From Brachyspira hampsonii (GTDB lineage Bacteria > Spirochaetota > Brachyspiria > Brachyspirales > Brachyspiraceae), in contig NZ_CP019914.1 of the NCBI RefSeq assembly GCF_002214805.1, positions 1,798,001 through 1,862,000 of the forward strand: a DNA stretch of 64,000 bases, written 5' to 3'. Shown here piece by piece: positions 48,998 through 59,460 of this stretch. The translations under genes and the position numbers were made by a program. Numbering within the stretch: the first letter of the stretch is position 1; the number at the start of each line of letters is the position of its first letter. The notes under the pieces were generated by a model. That model was not told the DNA's origin, made no database searches, and was given only the letters and a program-made list of their open reading frames with translations.

Positions 48998-49230
48998 TTT
49001 TTTATTATCCAAATAATTATACAGCTTATTATTATTATAAGTCCTAAAATTCCTGTGAGTATTCTAACTCCAATCTCTCCGAAAACTTCATATATACCTA
49101 TCATGAAATTTGAGCTGTTATTGTTTAAAAGCCAATTCCATTTAAAAATTGCAGCCAGAATAAACATAAGACCTATTAATATTCCAAATATATACGGACA
49201 TTTTTTTATATAATTTACTAAACTTTCCAT
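48994..49230 (-). CDS. Small membrane protein, Imm17-like
   Basis: A 78-aa protein with two or three hydrophobic helices. The pattern IFGILIGLMFILAAIFKWNW and GEIGVRILTGILGLIIIISC resembles the Imm17 family of polymorphic-toxin immunity proteins (GxxRxxxGILGxxxI). It is coupled by a 4-bp overlap to the UDG-like gene. No toxin gene is adjacent. Family call made by eye. Confidence 0.55.
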   Translation of the reverse strand: MESLVNYIKKCPYIFGILIGLMFILAAIFKWNWLLNNNSSNFMIGIYEVFGEIGVRILTGILGLIIIISCIIIWIIKK

Positions 49231-49294
49231 GGTTAATAATTATATTATATTTATATATAAAAGCAAAATTATTTAATTTTTTAAATTTCAATAA

Positions 49295-50408
49295 CGCACG
49301 GTGAGTAAAATTTTATATATAATTATAATTTCTATTAATAAGACATTCAATAATTATAATGGTATTCTGCGTGCGGTGAATGCATTATTAATTTAAAAAA
49401 AACTTGGGTGGGCAGCAAAAAAATTCTAATTGAATTATAAAGAAATAAAGAATTAATATTAAAAAATAAATTAAAAAACCTAAAGGGTGGGGAATGAAAA
49501 TAATTTTTCAAACTTTATTTTAATTGCCCGCCCTTTAAGATTTATTATTATAATTTGAATTTTAGTATTAATTATATTTAAAATCTAATTATAAATTATA
49601 GCACCCACCCAAACGATTTTTAATTTTTTATCTGTTTAACGCACGGGTAATTATATTTCCTAATATAATGAAATTTGAATTGTAAATATATTCATATTTT
49701 TAGCTTTATTCTGCGTGTGAAGTTTAAAGCAATAAATTTAAAAAATCTTGGGGGGAAACATAAATAACAGATAAAATGAAAAAGAAAAATGATATCAAAG
49801 TAACAGTGAATTTAAAAATCCTAGAGGGTGGGGTATGAAAATAATTTTTAAAATTTTATTTTAATTGCCCGCTCCCTTTAAGATTTATTATTATAATTTG
49901 AATTTTAGTATTAATTATATTTAAAATCTAATTATAAATTATAGCACCCGCCCAAATGATTTTTAATTTTTTATCTGTTCAACGCACGGGTAATTATATT
50001 TCCTAATATAATGAAATTTGAATTGTAAATATATTCATATTTTTAGCTTTATTCTGCGTGTGAAGTTTAAAGCAATAAATTTAAAAAATCTTGGGTGGGA
50101 AACATAAATAACAGATAAAATGAAAAAGAAAAATGATATCAAAGTAACAGTGAATTTAAAAATCCTAGAGGGTGGGGTATGAAAATAATTTTTAAAACTT
50201 TATTTTAATTGCCCGCTCCCTTTAAGATTTATTATTATAATTTGAATTTTAGTATTAATTATATTTTAAATCTAATCAGAAATTATATCACCCGCCCGAA
50301 CGATTTTTAATTTTTAATCTGTTCAACGCACGGATAATGATATTTTTTAATATAATTAAATTTGAATAGTATATAAAATTTATATTTTTAGTTTTGCTCT
50401 GCGTGCGG
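49295..50408. repeat. Host intergenic nested inverted repeat, locus 2 (four hairpins, three long modules)
   Basis: CGCACGG starts occur at 49295, 49640, 49983 and 50327, steps of 345, 343 and 344 bp. Between successive hairpin modules lies a long module with arms CTTGGGTGGGC/GCACCCACCCAAA and CTAAAGGGTGGGG/GCCCGCCCTTTAAG. The second and third units are almost identical, which points to recent tandem amplification. The last hairpin ends four bases from the smc stop codon. Confidence 0.88.
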
Positions 50409-50412
50409 TATA

Positions 50413-53271
50413 TTAATCCTGATTTACTAGCTTTTCTTCACTCCCATTTACCTTGCCGTCTTTATCCACTTTAACTGTAAATATTTTTGAAACGCCTTTC
50501 TCTTCAGCAGTTATTCCATAATAAGCATCGGCTATAGTAGCAGATACTTCATCATGCGTAATGATTAAGAATTGAGTTTTGTCAGATAGGTTTTTAACCA
50601 TGTTTTTGTATCTTATAATGTTCGCTCCGTCAAGTGCTGCATCCACCTCATCAAGTATACAGAAAGGACTAGGACGGTATAGAAATATTGCAAATACTAA
50701 AGCAAGCCCTGTCATAGTAAGCTCTCCGCCTGAATATGATATAATATTTTCCATTCTCTTTCCCGGAGGCTGAGCAAATATATCTATAGGACTATTTAAT
50801 AAATCCTCTTCATTTTGTATTTTAAGTCCAGCATTTCCTCCGCCGAATAATATTTTAAATGTCTCTGAGAATTTTTTATTTATTTCATTAAATGTTTTTA
50901 GAAAATCTTCACCGGCTTTTTTATTGGCATCGGCTATAATTTTTAATATTTCCTCTTTTGATTTTTCTAAATCTTCTTTTTGTTTTGTAAGAAATTCAAA
51001 TCTGTTTTTAGCTTCCTGATATTCATCAAGTGCCATCTCATTTATATGACCTAGATTCTTTATTCTTTCATTTATAGTATTTAGTTTATTTTTATATGAT
51101 TCTTCATCTATTAAGTTCTGAGTATTTTCTTCAAAGTCTTTTAAGTTAAGAGCATAGTTTTCATAGAAATGAGTATAAATATCTTTTATTTTGTCATTGC
51201 TTTGATTTATTCTCTCTCCAACTCTTGTTATATTTTCATTTATTTCATTAAGTCTTTTTACTCTTTTTGCTAAACTAGTTTCAAAATTTGATAATGCAGA
51301 TTCAGCTTTTTTTATTTCATTTGCTTTATGTCTGGATTCGCTTTCTGTTTTTGATTTTTTCTTTTCTAATTCTTTATAATTAATTGAGTTTTCTTTATAT
51401 TCTTCATTAAGTTTTTTATATTCTTCTTCTAATCTGTTTATTTTTTCATTGAGTGAGGCAAATTCATCTTCTATCATCTTCATACTTTTTAATATCATTT
51501 CTTTTCTATCTTCAGATGCTTTTTTATTAGTTTCGTATTTTGCTCTTTCTATTGTTAGGGTAGTGAGATTAGCATTTCCTCTATTAATATTATCTGCAGA
51601 TATTTTTATTTCATTATTTATCTCTTCAATTTTCTCTACATTATTTTTTATAAAACTTTCTAAATCAGCAATTTCCTTGTCTATAGCTTCTTTCTGCATA
51701 TAAGTACCTTCCTTGTCAAAAAGCAAATCTACAAAAGGATCTTTTATTTTAGTATACTCTTTAAATATACCTTGCAGAAATAATGCATCTTTTTTCTCTG
51801 TATCTAAACTTTCTCCTAAATTTCTTATAAAACTGCATAATGAATTGTAGCTAAGTTCATTTAAATTTGATAATACTCCGTCTTCTTCAAATTCTTTTAT
51901 AGTGTTCATTTTTATATTTATAGCATTAAGAAGATTATTAAAACCTATATCAATATCGCTTTCATGCTTTCCTATATTCTGATAAAAACTATTGCCCATT
52001 ACATCTTTTTTCTTTTCATCTATCTCTGTGATTATTTTGTTTATAACTTCTAATTGTCTTTCTCTTGCATCAGCAATTTTTAATGCAGCATTTTGATTCT
52101 CATTTGTTAAGGCCGATATTTTATCATTTAGAGCAGCTATTTTATTTTGTTCATTTGCAATATTAGTTTCTTCTGCTTCTTGTTCCTTAAGAGATTTTTC
52201 TATATTTTCAGCTATAGTTTTTACTTCTTCTTCAAGTTCGGCTATTTGATTTTTATCTTCTTCTATTCTTTTTAAAAGAGAGTTTTTCCTGTTAATAGTT
52301 TCATCTTTTTCTTTGCCGGCATTATCAAGCTGATTTTTTAATTGATTTGACATCTTTTCTATATGAGTAAGCTCTGTCATTATTAATGAAACCTGTTTAT
52401 CAAGCTCTATAGATAATGTTCTTGTTTCCTCAAATTTTAAAAGCTCTTGCTGTTTCTGTTTGTCTAAATCCTGAAGTTCTTTTTCTAATTCTGATTTTTT
52501 ATTTGTATGTTCTTCAAGGCTTTTATTCTGCTCTTCTAAAGTGATTTTTAATTTTTTTACTTGATTAACATTTAAACTTATATTTATTTTTTTCTGCTCA
52601 TCTTTAAGATTATAATATTTTTCAGTTCTTGCTGCCTGTTCTTTTAGAGATTTATAATGTTTTTCAGCATTCTTTATTTCTATTTTAACATTATCAAGAT
52701 TTCTTTCGGATTCTTCTAACTTTTTAGCAGCTTCCCTTCTTCTTTCGAGATATTTGCTTATTCCGGCAGCATTTTCTATTATGCTTCTTCTCTCTTCAGG
52801 TCTCTGTTTTGCTATTTCGGAAACTGTACCCTGCTTAATAACAGAGTAGGCATTTTTTCCAAGTCCGGTGTCCAAAAACATATCAACTATATCTTTTAAT
52901 CTTACCTGTTCATCATTGATATAGTATTCTGATAATCCTTTTCTATAGTACTTTCTTGTAACTATAACTTCATCTGTATCATATTTTTTTATCCATCTTG
53001 ATTTATTATCTAAAGTGAGTGCTACCTGAGCAAGTGAAGATGGTTTTCTGGTATCAGTACCATGGAATATTACGCTTTCAAGACCTTTAGCACTGTCAAT
53101 TCTTAATCTGCTTGCGGACTGCTCGCCCATAACCCATAGGAAAGCTTCTACTATATTGCTTTTACCTATTCCATTTGGTCCAAGCACTACAGTAACGCCT
53201 TCATTAAATTCTATATTTGTTTCTATGGCAAATGATTTGAATCCGTGCAAATTAAGATTCTTTATGTACAT
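50413..53271 (-). CDS. smc: Chromosome segregation protein SMC, short form
   Basis: A 952-aa SMC ATPase. The N-terminal head has HGFKSF and Walker A GPNGIGKSN (31-39), plus KQGTVSEIAKQRPEERR and ENAAGISKYLERR. The C-terminal head has the signature SYSGGELTMTGLAL and Walker B FCILDEVDAALDGAN with ITHDEVSA. Two long coiled coils connect the heads to the middle. At about 950 residues it is some 200 shorter than usual, and the central region (VMGNSFYQNIGKHESDIDIG to YTKIKDPFVDLLF) lacks the glycine-rich hinge pattern. SMC condenses and segregates chromosomes with ScpAB. Confidence 0.9.
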   Translation of the reverse strand: MYIKNLNLHGFKSFAIETNIEFNEGVTVVLGPNGIGKSNIVEAFLWVMGEQSASRLRIDSAKGLESVIFHGTDTRKPSSLAQVALTLDNKSRWIKKYDTDEVIVTRKYYRKGLSEYYINDEQVRLKDIVDMFLDTGLGKNAYSVIKQGTVSEIAKQRPEERRSIIENAAGISKYLERRREAAKKLEESERNLDNVKIEIKNAEKHYKSLKEQAARTEKYYNLKDEQKKINISLNVNQVKKLKITLEEQNKSLEEHTNKKSELEKELQDLDKQKQQELLKFEETRTLSIELDKQVSLIMTELTHIEKMSNQLKNQLDNAGKEKDETINRKNSLLKRIEEDKNQIAELEEEVKTIAENIEKSLKEQEAEETNIANEQNKIAALNDKISALTNENQNAALKIADARERQLEVINKIITEIDEKKKDVMGNSFYQNIGKHESDIDIGFNNLLNAINIKMNTIKEFEEDGVLSNLNELSYNSLCSFIRNLGESLDTEKKDALFLQGIFKEYTKIKDPFVDLLFDKEGTYMQKEAIDKEIADLESFIKNNVEKIEEINNEIKISADNINRGNANLTTLTIERAKYETNKKASEDRKEMILKSMKMIEDEFASLNEKINRLEEEYKKLNEEYKENSINYKELEKKKSKTESESRHKANEIKKAESALSNFETSLAKRVKRLNEINENITRVGERINQSNDKIKDIYTHFYENYALNLKDFEENTQNLIDEESYKNKLNTINERIKNLGHINEMALDEYQEAKNRFEFLTKQKEDLEKSKEEILKIIADANKKAGEDFLKTFNEINKKFSETFKILFGGGNAGLKIQNEEDLLNSPIDIFAQPPGKRMENIISYSGGELTMTGLALVFAIFLYRPSPFCILDEVDAALDGANIIRYKNMVKNLSDKTQFLIITHDEVSATIADAYYGITAEEKGVSKIFTVKVDKDGKVNGSEEKLVNQD

Positions 53272-53508
53272 CTCTTTTCCTAATATTAAGTGTATATTTA
53301 ATAATTATACAATTCTATTAAAAAATAATCAATTAATTTAATCTATAATATATAAAAATACTGTAAATTTATTTATTTTTCTATGTTAATATCCTTTATC
53401 ATTTTCGGTATAATGCATGGTAAATATGAAGATTATCATAATTTTGTTATAATAAAATATTAATTTATATATTAGCAAATTATCAGCAGATATATATAGC
53501 TAACAAAA

Positions 53509-53537
53509 TTGACAGAATAAGTTTTATATTATATAAT
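53509..53537 (+). promoter_or_regulatory. Perfect consensus sigma-70 promoter
   Basis: TTGACA (53509-53514), 17-bp spacer, TATAAT (53532-53537), 34 bp before the start of the next gene. This implies strong, probably constitutive expression. The rest of 53272-53508 shows nothing recognisable. Confidence 0.75.
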
Positions 53538-53571
53538 TTTTATATAAAAATTATGAAAAAGGAGTTCAAAT

Positions 53572-53868
53572 ATGAATAATGTAAAAATAGACCCTATATA
53601 TAGAGGTAATTGGTATTTAGACTATATACAAAATGAACCATATATGATAATAAATGCTGATGGAGATGTTTCTGTACCTATTATAGAAGAGGCGAATCCT
53701 ATTGATAAAAAGGTTGAAGGTGAAGGAAATTCATATACTGTTACATATATAGGACCAGAAGATCCCGCTATTATAATAAAAATATTATTTACTTCTGATA
53801 CTGCAGGTTCGATAGAAATTGGAGATGCAGGTTCTAAGCTGGATAAATTTAATATTATAAAAAAATAA
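53572..53868 (+). CDS. Unknown small protein, probably abundant
   Basis: A 98-aa acidic beta-rich protein starting MNNVKIDPIYRGNWYLDYI, with no signal peptide. The pattern IYRGNWYLDYIQNEPYMIIN is faintly like a lipocalin or beta-sandwich start, but no family is claimed. A perfect promoter and an AAAGGAG RBS suggest high expression. It stands alone, ending near repeat locus 3. Confidence 0.6.
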   Translation: MNNVKIDPIYRGNWYLDYIQNEPYMIINADGDVSVPIIEEANPIDKKVEGEGNSYTVTYIGPEDPAIIIKILFTSDTAGSIEIGDAGSKLDKFNIIKK

Positions 53869-53984
53869 TAAACTTAAATTTATAAATACTGTTTGTCTTT
53901 TTTGCAGCTTTGACGAAGTCCGCTTTAGAGTGTGTACAAAAAGTTGATATATTTTTGTAAACTAATGGAATGAAATATATAAAT

Positions 53985-54407
53985 CGCACGCAAAGTAAGG
54001 CTTTATAAAATAGCTTAATTAAAATTATAAACTTATCTGTAAATTAATTTAAGTTAACCGTGCGGTATGTAAACTTAAAACTTAATAATCACTTGGGCGG
54101 GTGTTAACAATTCTAATTCGGCTTTAAATATAATTAATACTAAAATTTAAAATATAGCAGTAAATTTTAAAGGGCGGGGTATTTAATTTAAGTTTGAAAA
54201 CTAATTACATTTTCCCACCCTTTAGTCTTATAACTTTTATTTGTAACTATCATTTTTATTTTCTTTTTTGTTTAATTATAATTTTTAGCTGCCCACCCAA
54301 GATTTTTTAAATTTATTGCTTTCGACTCCGCACGCAGAATGAAGTTAAAAATATAAATTTGTTTGCAATTCAAATTTTATTATATTATAAATTTTGTTTA
54401 CCGTGCG
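53985..54407. repeat. Host intergenic nested inverted repeat, locus 3 (inverted orientation)
   Basis: Hairpin modules at 53985-54065 (CGCACGC...CCGTGCGG) and 54328-54407 (CCGCACGC...CCGTGCG) flank a long module with CTTGGGCGGG (54092), AGGGCGGGG (54170), CCCACCCTTTAG (54214) and GCCCACCCAAG (54291). The second hairpin, read in reverse complement, is nearly identical to the first hairpin of locus 5. It ends four bases before the stop codon of the next minus-strand gene. Confidence 0.85.
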
Positions 54408-54411
54408 TTAA

Positions 54412-54762
54412 TTATTGTTTTTGAATTAAACTATGTAATCTCTCTTCATTATTGGTTACTAATATAAAATTTCTTTTATTAAAATTATTTACAATTATAT
54501 CTAATAGCTCATTATCTTCAAGATAATTTATTATTATATTATGATTATAATACTTTATGAATGTTTTTATTAAATCCAATTTATTATTTATTCTTTTAAT
54601 ATCCTCTTTTTGAGATATTTCATTTAATTTAAATATAAAATCCATTTCAGGCATATTTTTTTTATCAGCATTTACTAAATCAATATTCTTAAAATCATGT
54701 ATATATAAAGTATTTAATATGTTGTTATTAATCAATATCTTGAATATGTTTTCAAGAACCAT
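54412..54762 (-). CDS. Unknown protein, 116 aa
   Basis: An Asn/Ile-rich helical protein (MVLENIFKILINNNILNTLY). No motif recognised. It follows the 156-aa unknown and mgtC-like genes on the same strand at a gap of 10 bp, so the three probably form an operon. Its stop codon abuts repeat locus 3. Confidence 0.5.
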   Translation of the reverse strand: MVLENIFKILINNNILNTLYIHDFKNIDLVNADKKNMPEMDFIFKLNEISQKEDIKRINNKLDLIKTFIKYYNHNIIINYLEDNELLDIIVNNFNKRNFILVTNNEERLHSLIQKQ

Positions 54763-54772
54763 AAAAAAAATA

Positions 54773-55243
54773 TCAATCTTTCTGCTGAAAAGAACTCTTG
54801 CTGAGTTTGTATGTGAAAATAATATTAATTATATCATACGACTCAAAGTGTGAATTAATATTAATTTCAACATCATAATTTAGTTTTAAATAAATTCTTT
54901 CTATGTCATTACTGCTATGTTTTTTAAATATTTTAGAAATGATTTCTTCTTTTGAATATTCTAGTATTATATTTAGAAAGTCAATACATTCTAATATAGT
55001 ATTATTATCAATATTTCCATTATATTTATCATTTTCCATTATTGCACTTATTATTTTACTTATAGATAATAATTCATAATCATTTATTCTATAGAAATCA
55101 AAAAAATGGAAATTGTTTATATACCAAATTAAATTTACCAAATTAATATCTTTATTAGAGAATATAGTGATAGGCGATATTTGTACTATTTTTTCTTTTA
55201 AATGATAATTATCTATTTTTAGATTTTCTATGCATATATTCAT
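54773..55243 (-). CDS. Unknown protein, 156 aa
   Basis: A soluble-looking protein (MNICIENLKIDNYHLKEKIV). The phrases ISPITIFSNKDINLVNLIWY and LKLNYDVEININSHFE suggest an N-terminal part resembling the start of an ATPase-like fold, but no Walker motif is present. It begins 4 bp inside the 3' end of the MgtC gene. Function unknown. Confidence 0.55.
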   Translation of the reverse strand: MNICIENLKIDNYHLKEKIVQISPITIFSNKDINLVNLIWYINNFHFFDFYRINDYELLSISKIISAIMENDKYNGNIDNNTILECIDFLNIILEYSKEEIISKIFKKHSSNDIERIYLKLNYDVEININSHFESYDIINIIFTYKLSKSSFQQKD

Positions 55244-56025
55244 AATAGTTCTTCAATACTATCAAAATCAACCTTTTCTTTCATGTTATGAAGCATTTTT
55301 AAAGGCTTTATATTTAAACTTATAAAAATATTTTCTATGTTTTTATAATCTAATTTAGGTACAAATATATTTATTTTACTAATAATATTAGGCGTAGTTT
55401 TATTAGTATTTTCTTTCCATCCTACTATCTCTAAATTAATAAGCCTTATTCCAAATTCACTTAATTCAGTTTCAAAATCTATCTTTGAAGAATGTTCAAT
55501 TAGATATACTATAGCTCTTTTTTTATTTGATATGTAATATGGTATAAAAAATCTATATATAGAAGTGCTTAAAAATATACATATACATCCTATAGTAGAT
55601 AGCACCCATTGTCCCGATCCTATTACTATTCCTATACATGCAGTAACCCAGACTATAGCTGCAGTAGTTATACCATGAAGTTTCCCTCTATTTTGTATGA
55701 TCATTCCTGCACCTAAAAAACCGATTCCTGAAACTATTTGTGCCGATATTCTGTTATAATCTGGTACTTTACTCAGAAACTCTGTTCCTAATTTAGCTAG
55801 TTCGGTATTTTCTAATATTATAGCACTTGCAAATACTTCTTCATAGCAGGATAAAAGTGCTGCTCCCATACAAACAATGCTTGTAGTTCGGCTTCCTATA
55901 GGCTTTTTATGCTGTTCTCTTTCCCAGCCTATAAATATACCCATAATATATGCAACTAAGATTCTTGTTGTTATTTCTAAAATACTAAAGTTTCCTAATA
56001 CATGCTTAATATATTCTGTAAACAT
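55240..56025 (-). CDS. MgtC/SapB family membrane protein
   Basis: A 261-aa protein with four to five N-terminal transmembrane helices bearing the family motifs GIFIGWEREQHKKPIGSRTT, RISAQIVSGIGFLGAGMII, and LHGITTAAIVWVTACIGI, followed by a cytoplasmic C-terminal domain. MgtC proteins modulate Mg2+/phosphate homeostasis and, in pathogens, ATP synthase. Two unknown genes are co-transcribed downstream. Confidence 0.9.
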   Translation of the reverse strand: MFTEYIKHVLGNFSILEITTRILVAYIMGIFIGWEREQHKKPIGSRTTSIVCMGAALLSCYEEVFASAIILENTELAKLGTEFLSKVPDYNRISAQIVSGIGFLGAGMIIQNRGKLHGITTAAIVWVTACIGIVIGSGQWVLSTIGCICIFLSTSIYRFFIPYYISNKKRAIVYLIEHSSKIDFETELSEFGIRLINLEIVGWKENTNKTTPNIISKINIFVPKLDYKNIENIFISLNIKPLKMLHNMKEKVDFDSIEELL

Positions 56026-56095
56026 AAAATAATATCCAAATAATAAGTATTATATAAACATTAATATTATCGAAAAAAACACTAATAATTACAGT

Positions 56096-56518
56096 TTATA
56101 TATCTATATCAGCATATATTTCAAATTCATTTTTTGAATACAATGCTATGGAATCTTTTGAAACGCTTATAATTTCATCTATGAATTTTTTTGTGTTATA
56201 ATCAAGGTCAGAAGAAAAATATTCCAATACCATATCTAAATTCATTCCGCTTATTAAACAGATATTATCATTCTTTCTATAAAATCTGCTAGCTATATTG
56301 AAAGGAGTTCCTCCATATAGATCTGTCATTATTAAAATTTTATTATTTTTGTATTTTTCCAATAATTCTTTTAATTGACTTTCTATCTGGGAGAAAGTAT
56401 TATCTGCCTGCAAATTTATTACATCATAATCTGATAAATCACCTAGTATAATTTTGGCAGATTCAATAAATGTGGATGCTAAATTGCCATGACCCATTAA
56501 TATTAAATTAGGTTTCAT
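56096..56518 (-). CDS. PTS EIIA, mannose family
   Basis: A 140-aa EIIA-Man domain. It starts MKPNLILMGHGNLASTFIES with the phospho-His H10, and has ILIMTDLYGGTPFNIASRF and ICLISGMNLDMVLEY. The ATG at 56518 has GGAG 8 nt upstream; a GTG six codons earlier is less likely. It carries phosphate from HPr to a IIB partner, but no IIB, IIC or IID gene is adjacent, so a regulatory role is possible. Confidence 0.88.
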   Translation of the reverse strand: MKPNLILMGHGNLASTFIESAKIILGDLSDYDVINLQADNTFSQIESQLKELLEKYKNNKILIMTDLYGGTPFNIASRFYRKNDNICLISGMNLDMVLEYFSSDLDYNTKKFIDEIISVSKDSIALYSKNEFEIYADIDI

Positions 56519-56664
56519 AATCAATACTCCATTCACAGTTTATTACCTTTATATTATAAATATAATAATTGTTTTGTATTATTCAAGTTTTATTAGAAAA
56601 AAATTTACTTATAAAACATTTTGTATATAGTAATTTTACATTATATTAAATATATGATTATTTA

Positions 56665-57435
56665 TTAATTAGTACCTAAATACTTTTTCACTAACATCTC
56701 ATAGAATCCGTTAGTCATTATTTGTGATATAGCCTTATTTACTTCGTTTATAAATATATTTTCTTCTTTTCTGAAAGCTATGGCATAATCTTCTTGAGGG
56801 TATTTTATTGTATTTACAAGTTTTATACTTTTATCATAGCTAAGAAAATGCTTACATGTTTCTTTATCAAAAACAGCAGCATCCATATTTCCAACTTTTA
56901 ATGATAGTATTATACTGCTTCCTGTGTCGAATCTTTCTATTTCTATTCCATCTTTTGCAGAAATCATATTATCGGCTACAGTATCTCTTATAACACCTAC
57001 TTTTTTCCCTATTAAATCTTCTTCTGTCTTTATTGATTCATTATCTGCTCTTACTAATACGGCCTGACTTGATGTATAATATTTATCAGAAAATGTAAGA
57101 TATTTTTTTCTTTCTTCTGTTACACTCATTCCTGCTATAATCATATCTATTTTTTTAGATTCTAAAGCAGGTATAAGTTCTTCAAAACGCATAGGAATAA
57201 AATTCATATTAGATCCTGATATTTTTGATATTTCTTTCATTAAATCATAATCAAATCCGCCAATATTTCCATTAGACATGTATCCGAAAGGATAATCATA
57301 AACATATATTCCTACATTTATTGCTGAATTTTTAATATACTCTTCATTGTTGGTAAAATTTTCGTACTTACTAGTTGAATTAGTACAGGATACAAATAAA
57401 ATAATGCATAATGATATTAATAATATATTTTTCAA
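56665..57435 (-). CDS. Amino-acid ABC transporter substrate-binding lipoprotein
   Basis: A 256-aa SBP_bac_3 protein. Lipoprotein signal MKNILLISLCIILFVSC with Cys17. It has the usual GGFDYDLMKEI, FIPMRFEELIPALESKKIDM and IAGMSVTEERKKYLTFSDKY segments for polar amino acid binding, and DAAVFDKE. It delivers an amino acid to an inner-membrane permease, but no permease or ATPase gene is adjacent. Divergent from lepA. Confidence 0.9.
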   Translation of the reverse strand: MKNILLISLCIILFVSCTNSTSKYENFTNNEEYIKNSAINVGIYVYDYPFGYMSNGNIGGFDYDLMKEISKISGSNMNFIPMRFEELIPALESKKIDMIIAGMSVTEERKKYLTFSDKYYTSSQAVLVRADNESIKTEEDLIGKKVGVIRDTVADNMISAKDGIEIERFDTGSSIILSLKVGNMDAAVFDKETCKHFLSYDKSIKLVNTIKYPQEDYAIAFRKEENIFINEVNKAISQIMTNGFYEMLVKKYLGTN

Positions 57436-57520
57436 TTTTTATTCCAAAAAATTTATCATTTATATAAAAGATAATTAATTGCATGAAAAAGTCAAGCAAT
57501 TTTACATTAATAAAAAACAT

Positions 57521-57549
57521 TTGCAAAAACGAACTCCCTATATTATAAT
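57521..57549 (+). promoter_or_regulatory. lepA promoter
   Basis: TTGCAA (57521-57526), 17-bp spacer, TATAAT (57544-57549), about 70 bp before the lepA ATG. Confidence 0.6.
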
Positions 57550-57619
57550 ATATCATCAATATAAAAGCATAATATTTTTAATATCAATCAATTTTAATAA
57601 TAAGGATATATTTTAATAA

Positions 57620-59431
57620 ATGTCATACGCTGAAAAAATTAGAAATTTTTGTATTATAGCACATGTTGACCATGGTAAAAGTACATTAGCCGACAGAATT
57701 ATAGAGCATACCAAGGCAGTATCAAGCAGAGAGATGAAAGCCCAAATATTAGACTCTATGGATATAGAAAGAGAGAGAGGAATAACTATAAAAAGCCAAG
57801 CTGTAAAACTTTCTTATGAGGCTAAAGACGGAGAGGTATATACTCTTAATTTGATAGACACTCCAGGTCATGTTGATTTTAATTATGAGGTTTCCCGTTC
57901 ACTTGCCGCATGCGAAGGTGCTATATTAGTGGTGGATGCTGCTCAGGGGGTAGAAGCTCAGACTATTTCTAACTTTTATCTTGCCTTTGAAAATAATTTG
58001 GAGATTGTACCTGTTATTAATAAAATAGATTTACCTGCTGCCAATATTGAGCTTTGTAAAGAACAGATGGAAAAAGAGTTTGGCGTTAATAAAGATGATG
58101 TTGTGCTTGCAAGTGCTAAAAATGATATAGGTATTGATGAAATACTTGAAGCGGTTGTTAAGATGATACCCGCACCAAAAGATAATACGGGTAAAAAAAC
58201 TAGAGCATTGATATTTGATTCTTATTATGATCCTTTCCGCGGTGCTGTTATGATAGTGAGAATATTTGACGGCTCTATAAAAAAGAATGATAAACTTCTT
58301 TTAATGGAAACTAAAGCAGAGTATGAAGTTGAAGAATGCGGTACACTTTTACTTGGACTTAAATCAGCTAATGAACTTAAAAGCGGAGAGGTAGGATACA
58401 TTATTGCAGGCATTAAAAATATATCTGACATAAAAATAGGAGATACTATAACGCTTGAAGAAAATCCTTCTGATGAGCCTTTAATAGGATATAAAGAAGT
58501 TCTTCCTATGGTATTTGCCGGCATATTTCCAGCTGAAGATGAAGATTATACAAGTCTTCAGAAGGCATTAGAAAAATTAAAATTAAATGATGCTTCTTTA
58601 GTGTATGATCCAGAACGCTCTATAGCTTTGGGTTTCGGATACAGATGCGGATTTTTAGGACTTTTACATTTGGAGATTGTGCAGGAAAGACTTGAAAGAG
58701 AGTTTAATCTCAATCTTGTAATAACCAGCCCTTCTGTAGAGGTAAAATTAAAACTCACAAACGGCGAAGAGAAAATTATTGATAACCCTGCAGATTTTCC
58801 TACAGCACAGTATATAGAAAAATGTTATGAACCTTTTATAAATGCTCTTATAATAGTGCCTACCGATTATTTAGGTAATATTATTTCCCTTTGTATAGAC
58901 AGAAGAGGTACTCAGACATCATTAAATTATTTAGATGATAAAAGAGCAGAAATTAAATTTGATTTGCCTTTAATAGAAGTAGTATATGACTTTTATGACA
59001 AATTAAAATCCATATCAAGAGGATATGCTTCATTTGATTATGATTTTTCAGACTTCAGAGAAAGCCAAATAGAAAAAATAGATATACTTGTTCATGGTGA
59101 AGTGGTAGACGCTTTATCATTTATGGCACATAGAAGCAATGCCGAAAGCCGCGGAAGACAAATCATAGAAAAATTAAAACATCTCATTCCCAAACATATG
59201 TTTCAGATTCCATTACAGGCAGCAATAGGCGGGCGTATTATAGCACGAGAAAACATTAGTGCTTTAAGAAAAAATGTTACAGCCAAATGTTATGGAGGAG
59301 ATATCACAAGAAAAAGAAAACTTCTTGAAAAACAAAAAGAAGGTAAAAAACGAATGAAAGCCATCGGAAGCGTAGAGATACCTCAGGATGCATTCATAAG
59401 CGTACTTAAAACTGATGATAATAATAAATAA
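57620..59431 (+). CDS. lepA: Elongation factor 4 (LepA)
   Basis: A 603-aa translational GTPase. G1 AHVDHGKST (14-22), the switch I region [20 protein letters not shown]3 DTPGHVDF, G4 NKIDLP and G5 ASAKN are intact, and the LepA-specific C-terminal domain ends with [20 protein letters not shown]. It back-translocates stalled ribosomes. Full length for the family. A weak AAGGA RBS lies 13 nt upstream. The next repeat locus begins 30 bp after the stop. Confidence 0.97.
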   Translation: MSYAEKIRNFCIIAHVDHGKSTLADRIIEHTKAVSSREMKAQILDSMDIERERGITIKSQAVKLSYEAKDGEVYTLNLIDTPGHVDFNYEVSRSLAACEGAILVVDAAQGVEAQTISNFYLAFENNLEIVPVINKIDLPAANIELCKEQMEKEFGVNKDDVVLASAKNDIGIDEILEAVVKMIPAPKDNTGKKTRALIFDSYYDPFRGAVMIVRIFDGSIKKNDKLLLMETKAEYEVEECGTLLLGLKSANELKSGEVGYIIAGIKNISDIKIGDTITLEENPSDEPLIGYKEVLPMVFAGIFPAEDEDYTSLQKALEKLKLNDASLVYDPERSIALGFGYRCGFLGLLHLEIVQERLEREFNLNLVITSPSVEVKLKLTNGEEKIIDNPADFPTAQYIEKCYEPFINALIIVPTDYLGNIISLCIDRRGTQTSLNYLDDKRAEIKFDLPLIEVVYDFYDKLKSISRGYASFDYDFSDFRESQIEKIDILVHGEVVDALSFMAHRSNAESRGRQIIEKLKHLIPKHMFQIPLQAAIGGRIIARENISALRKNVTAKCYGGDITRKRKLLEKQKEGKKRMKAIGSVEIPQDAFISVLKTDDNNK

Positions 59432-59460
59432 TTTTAAAATAAATTTATTTGATTTTTTAA

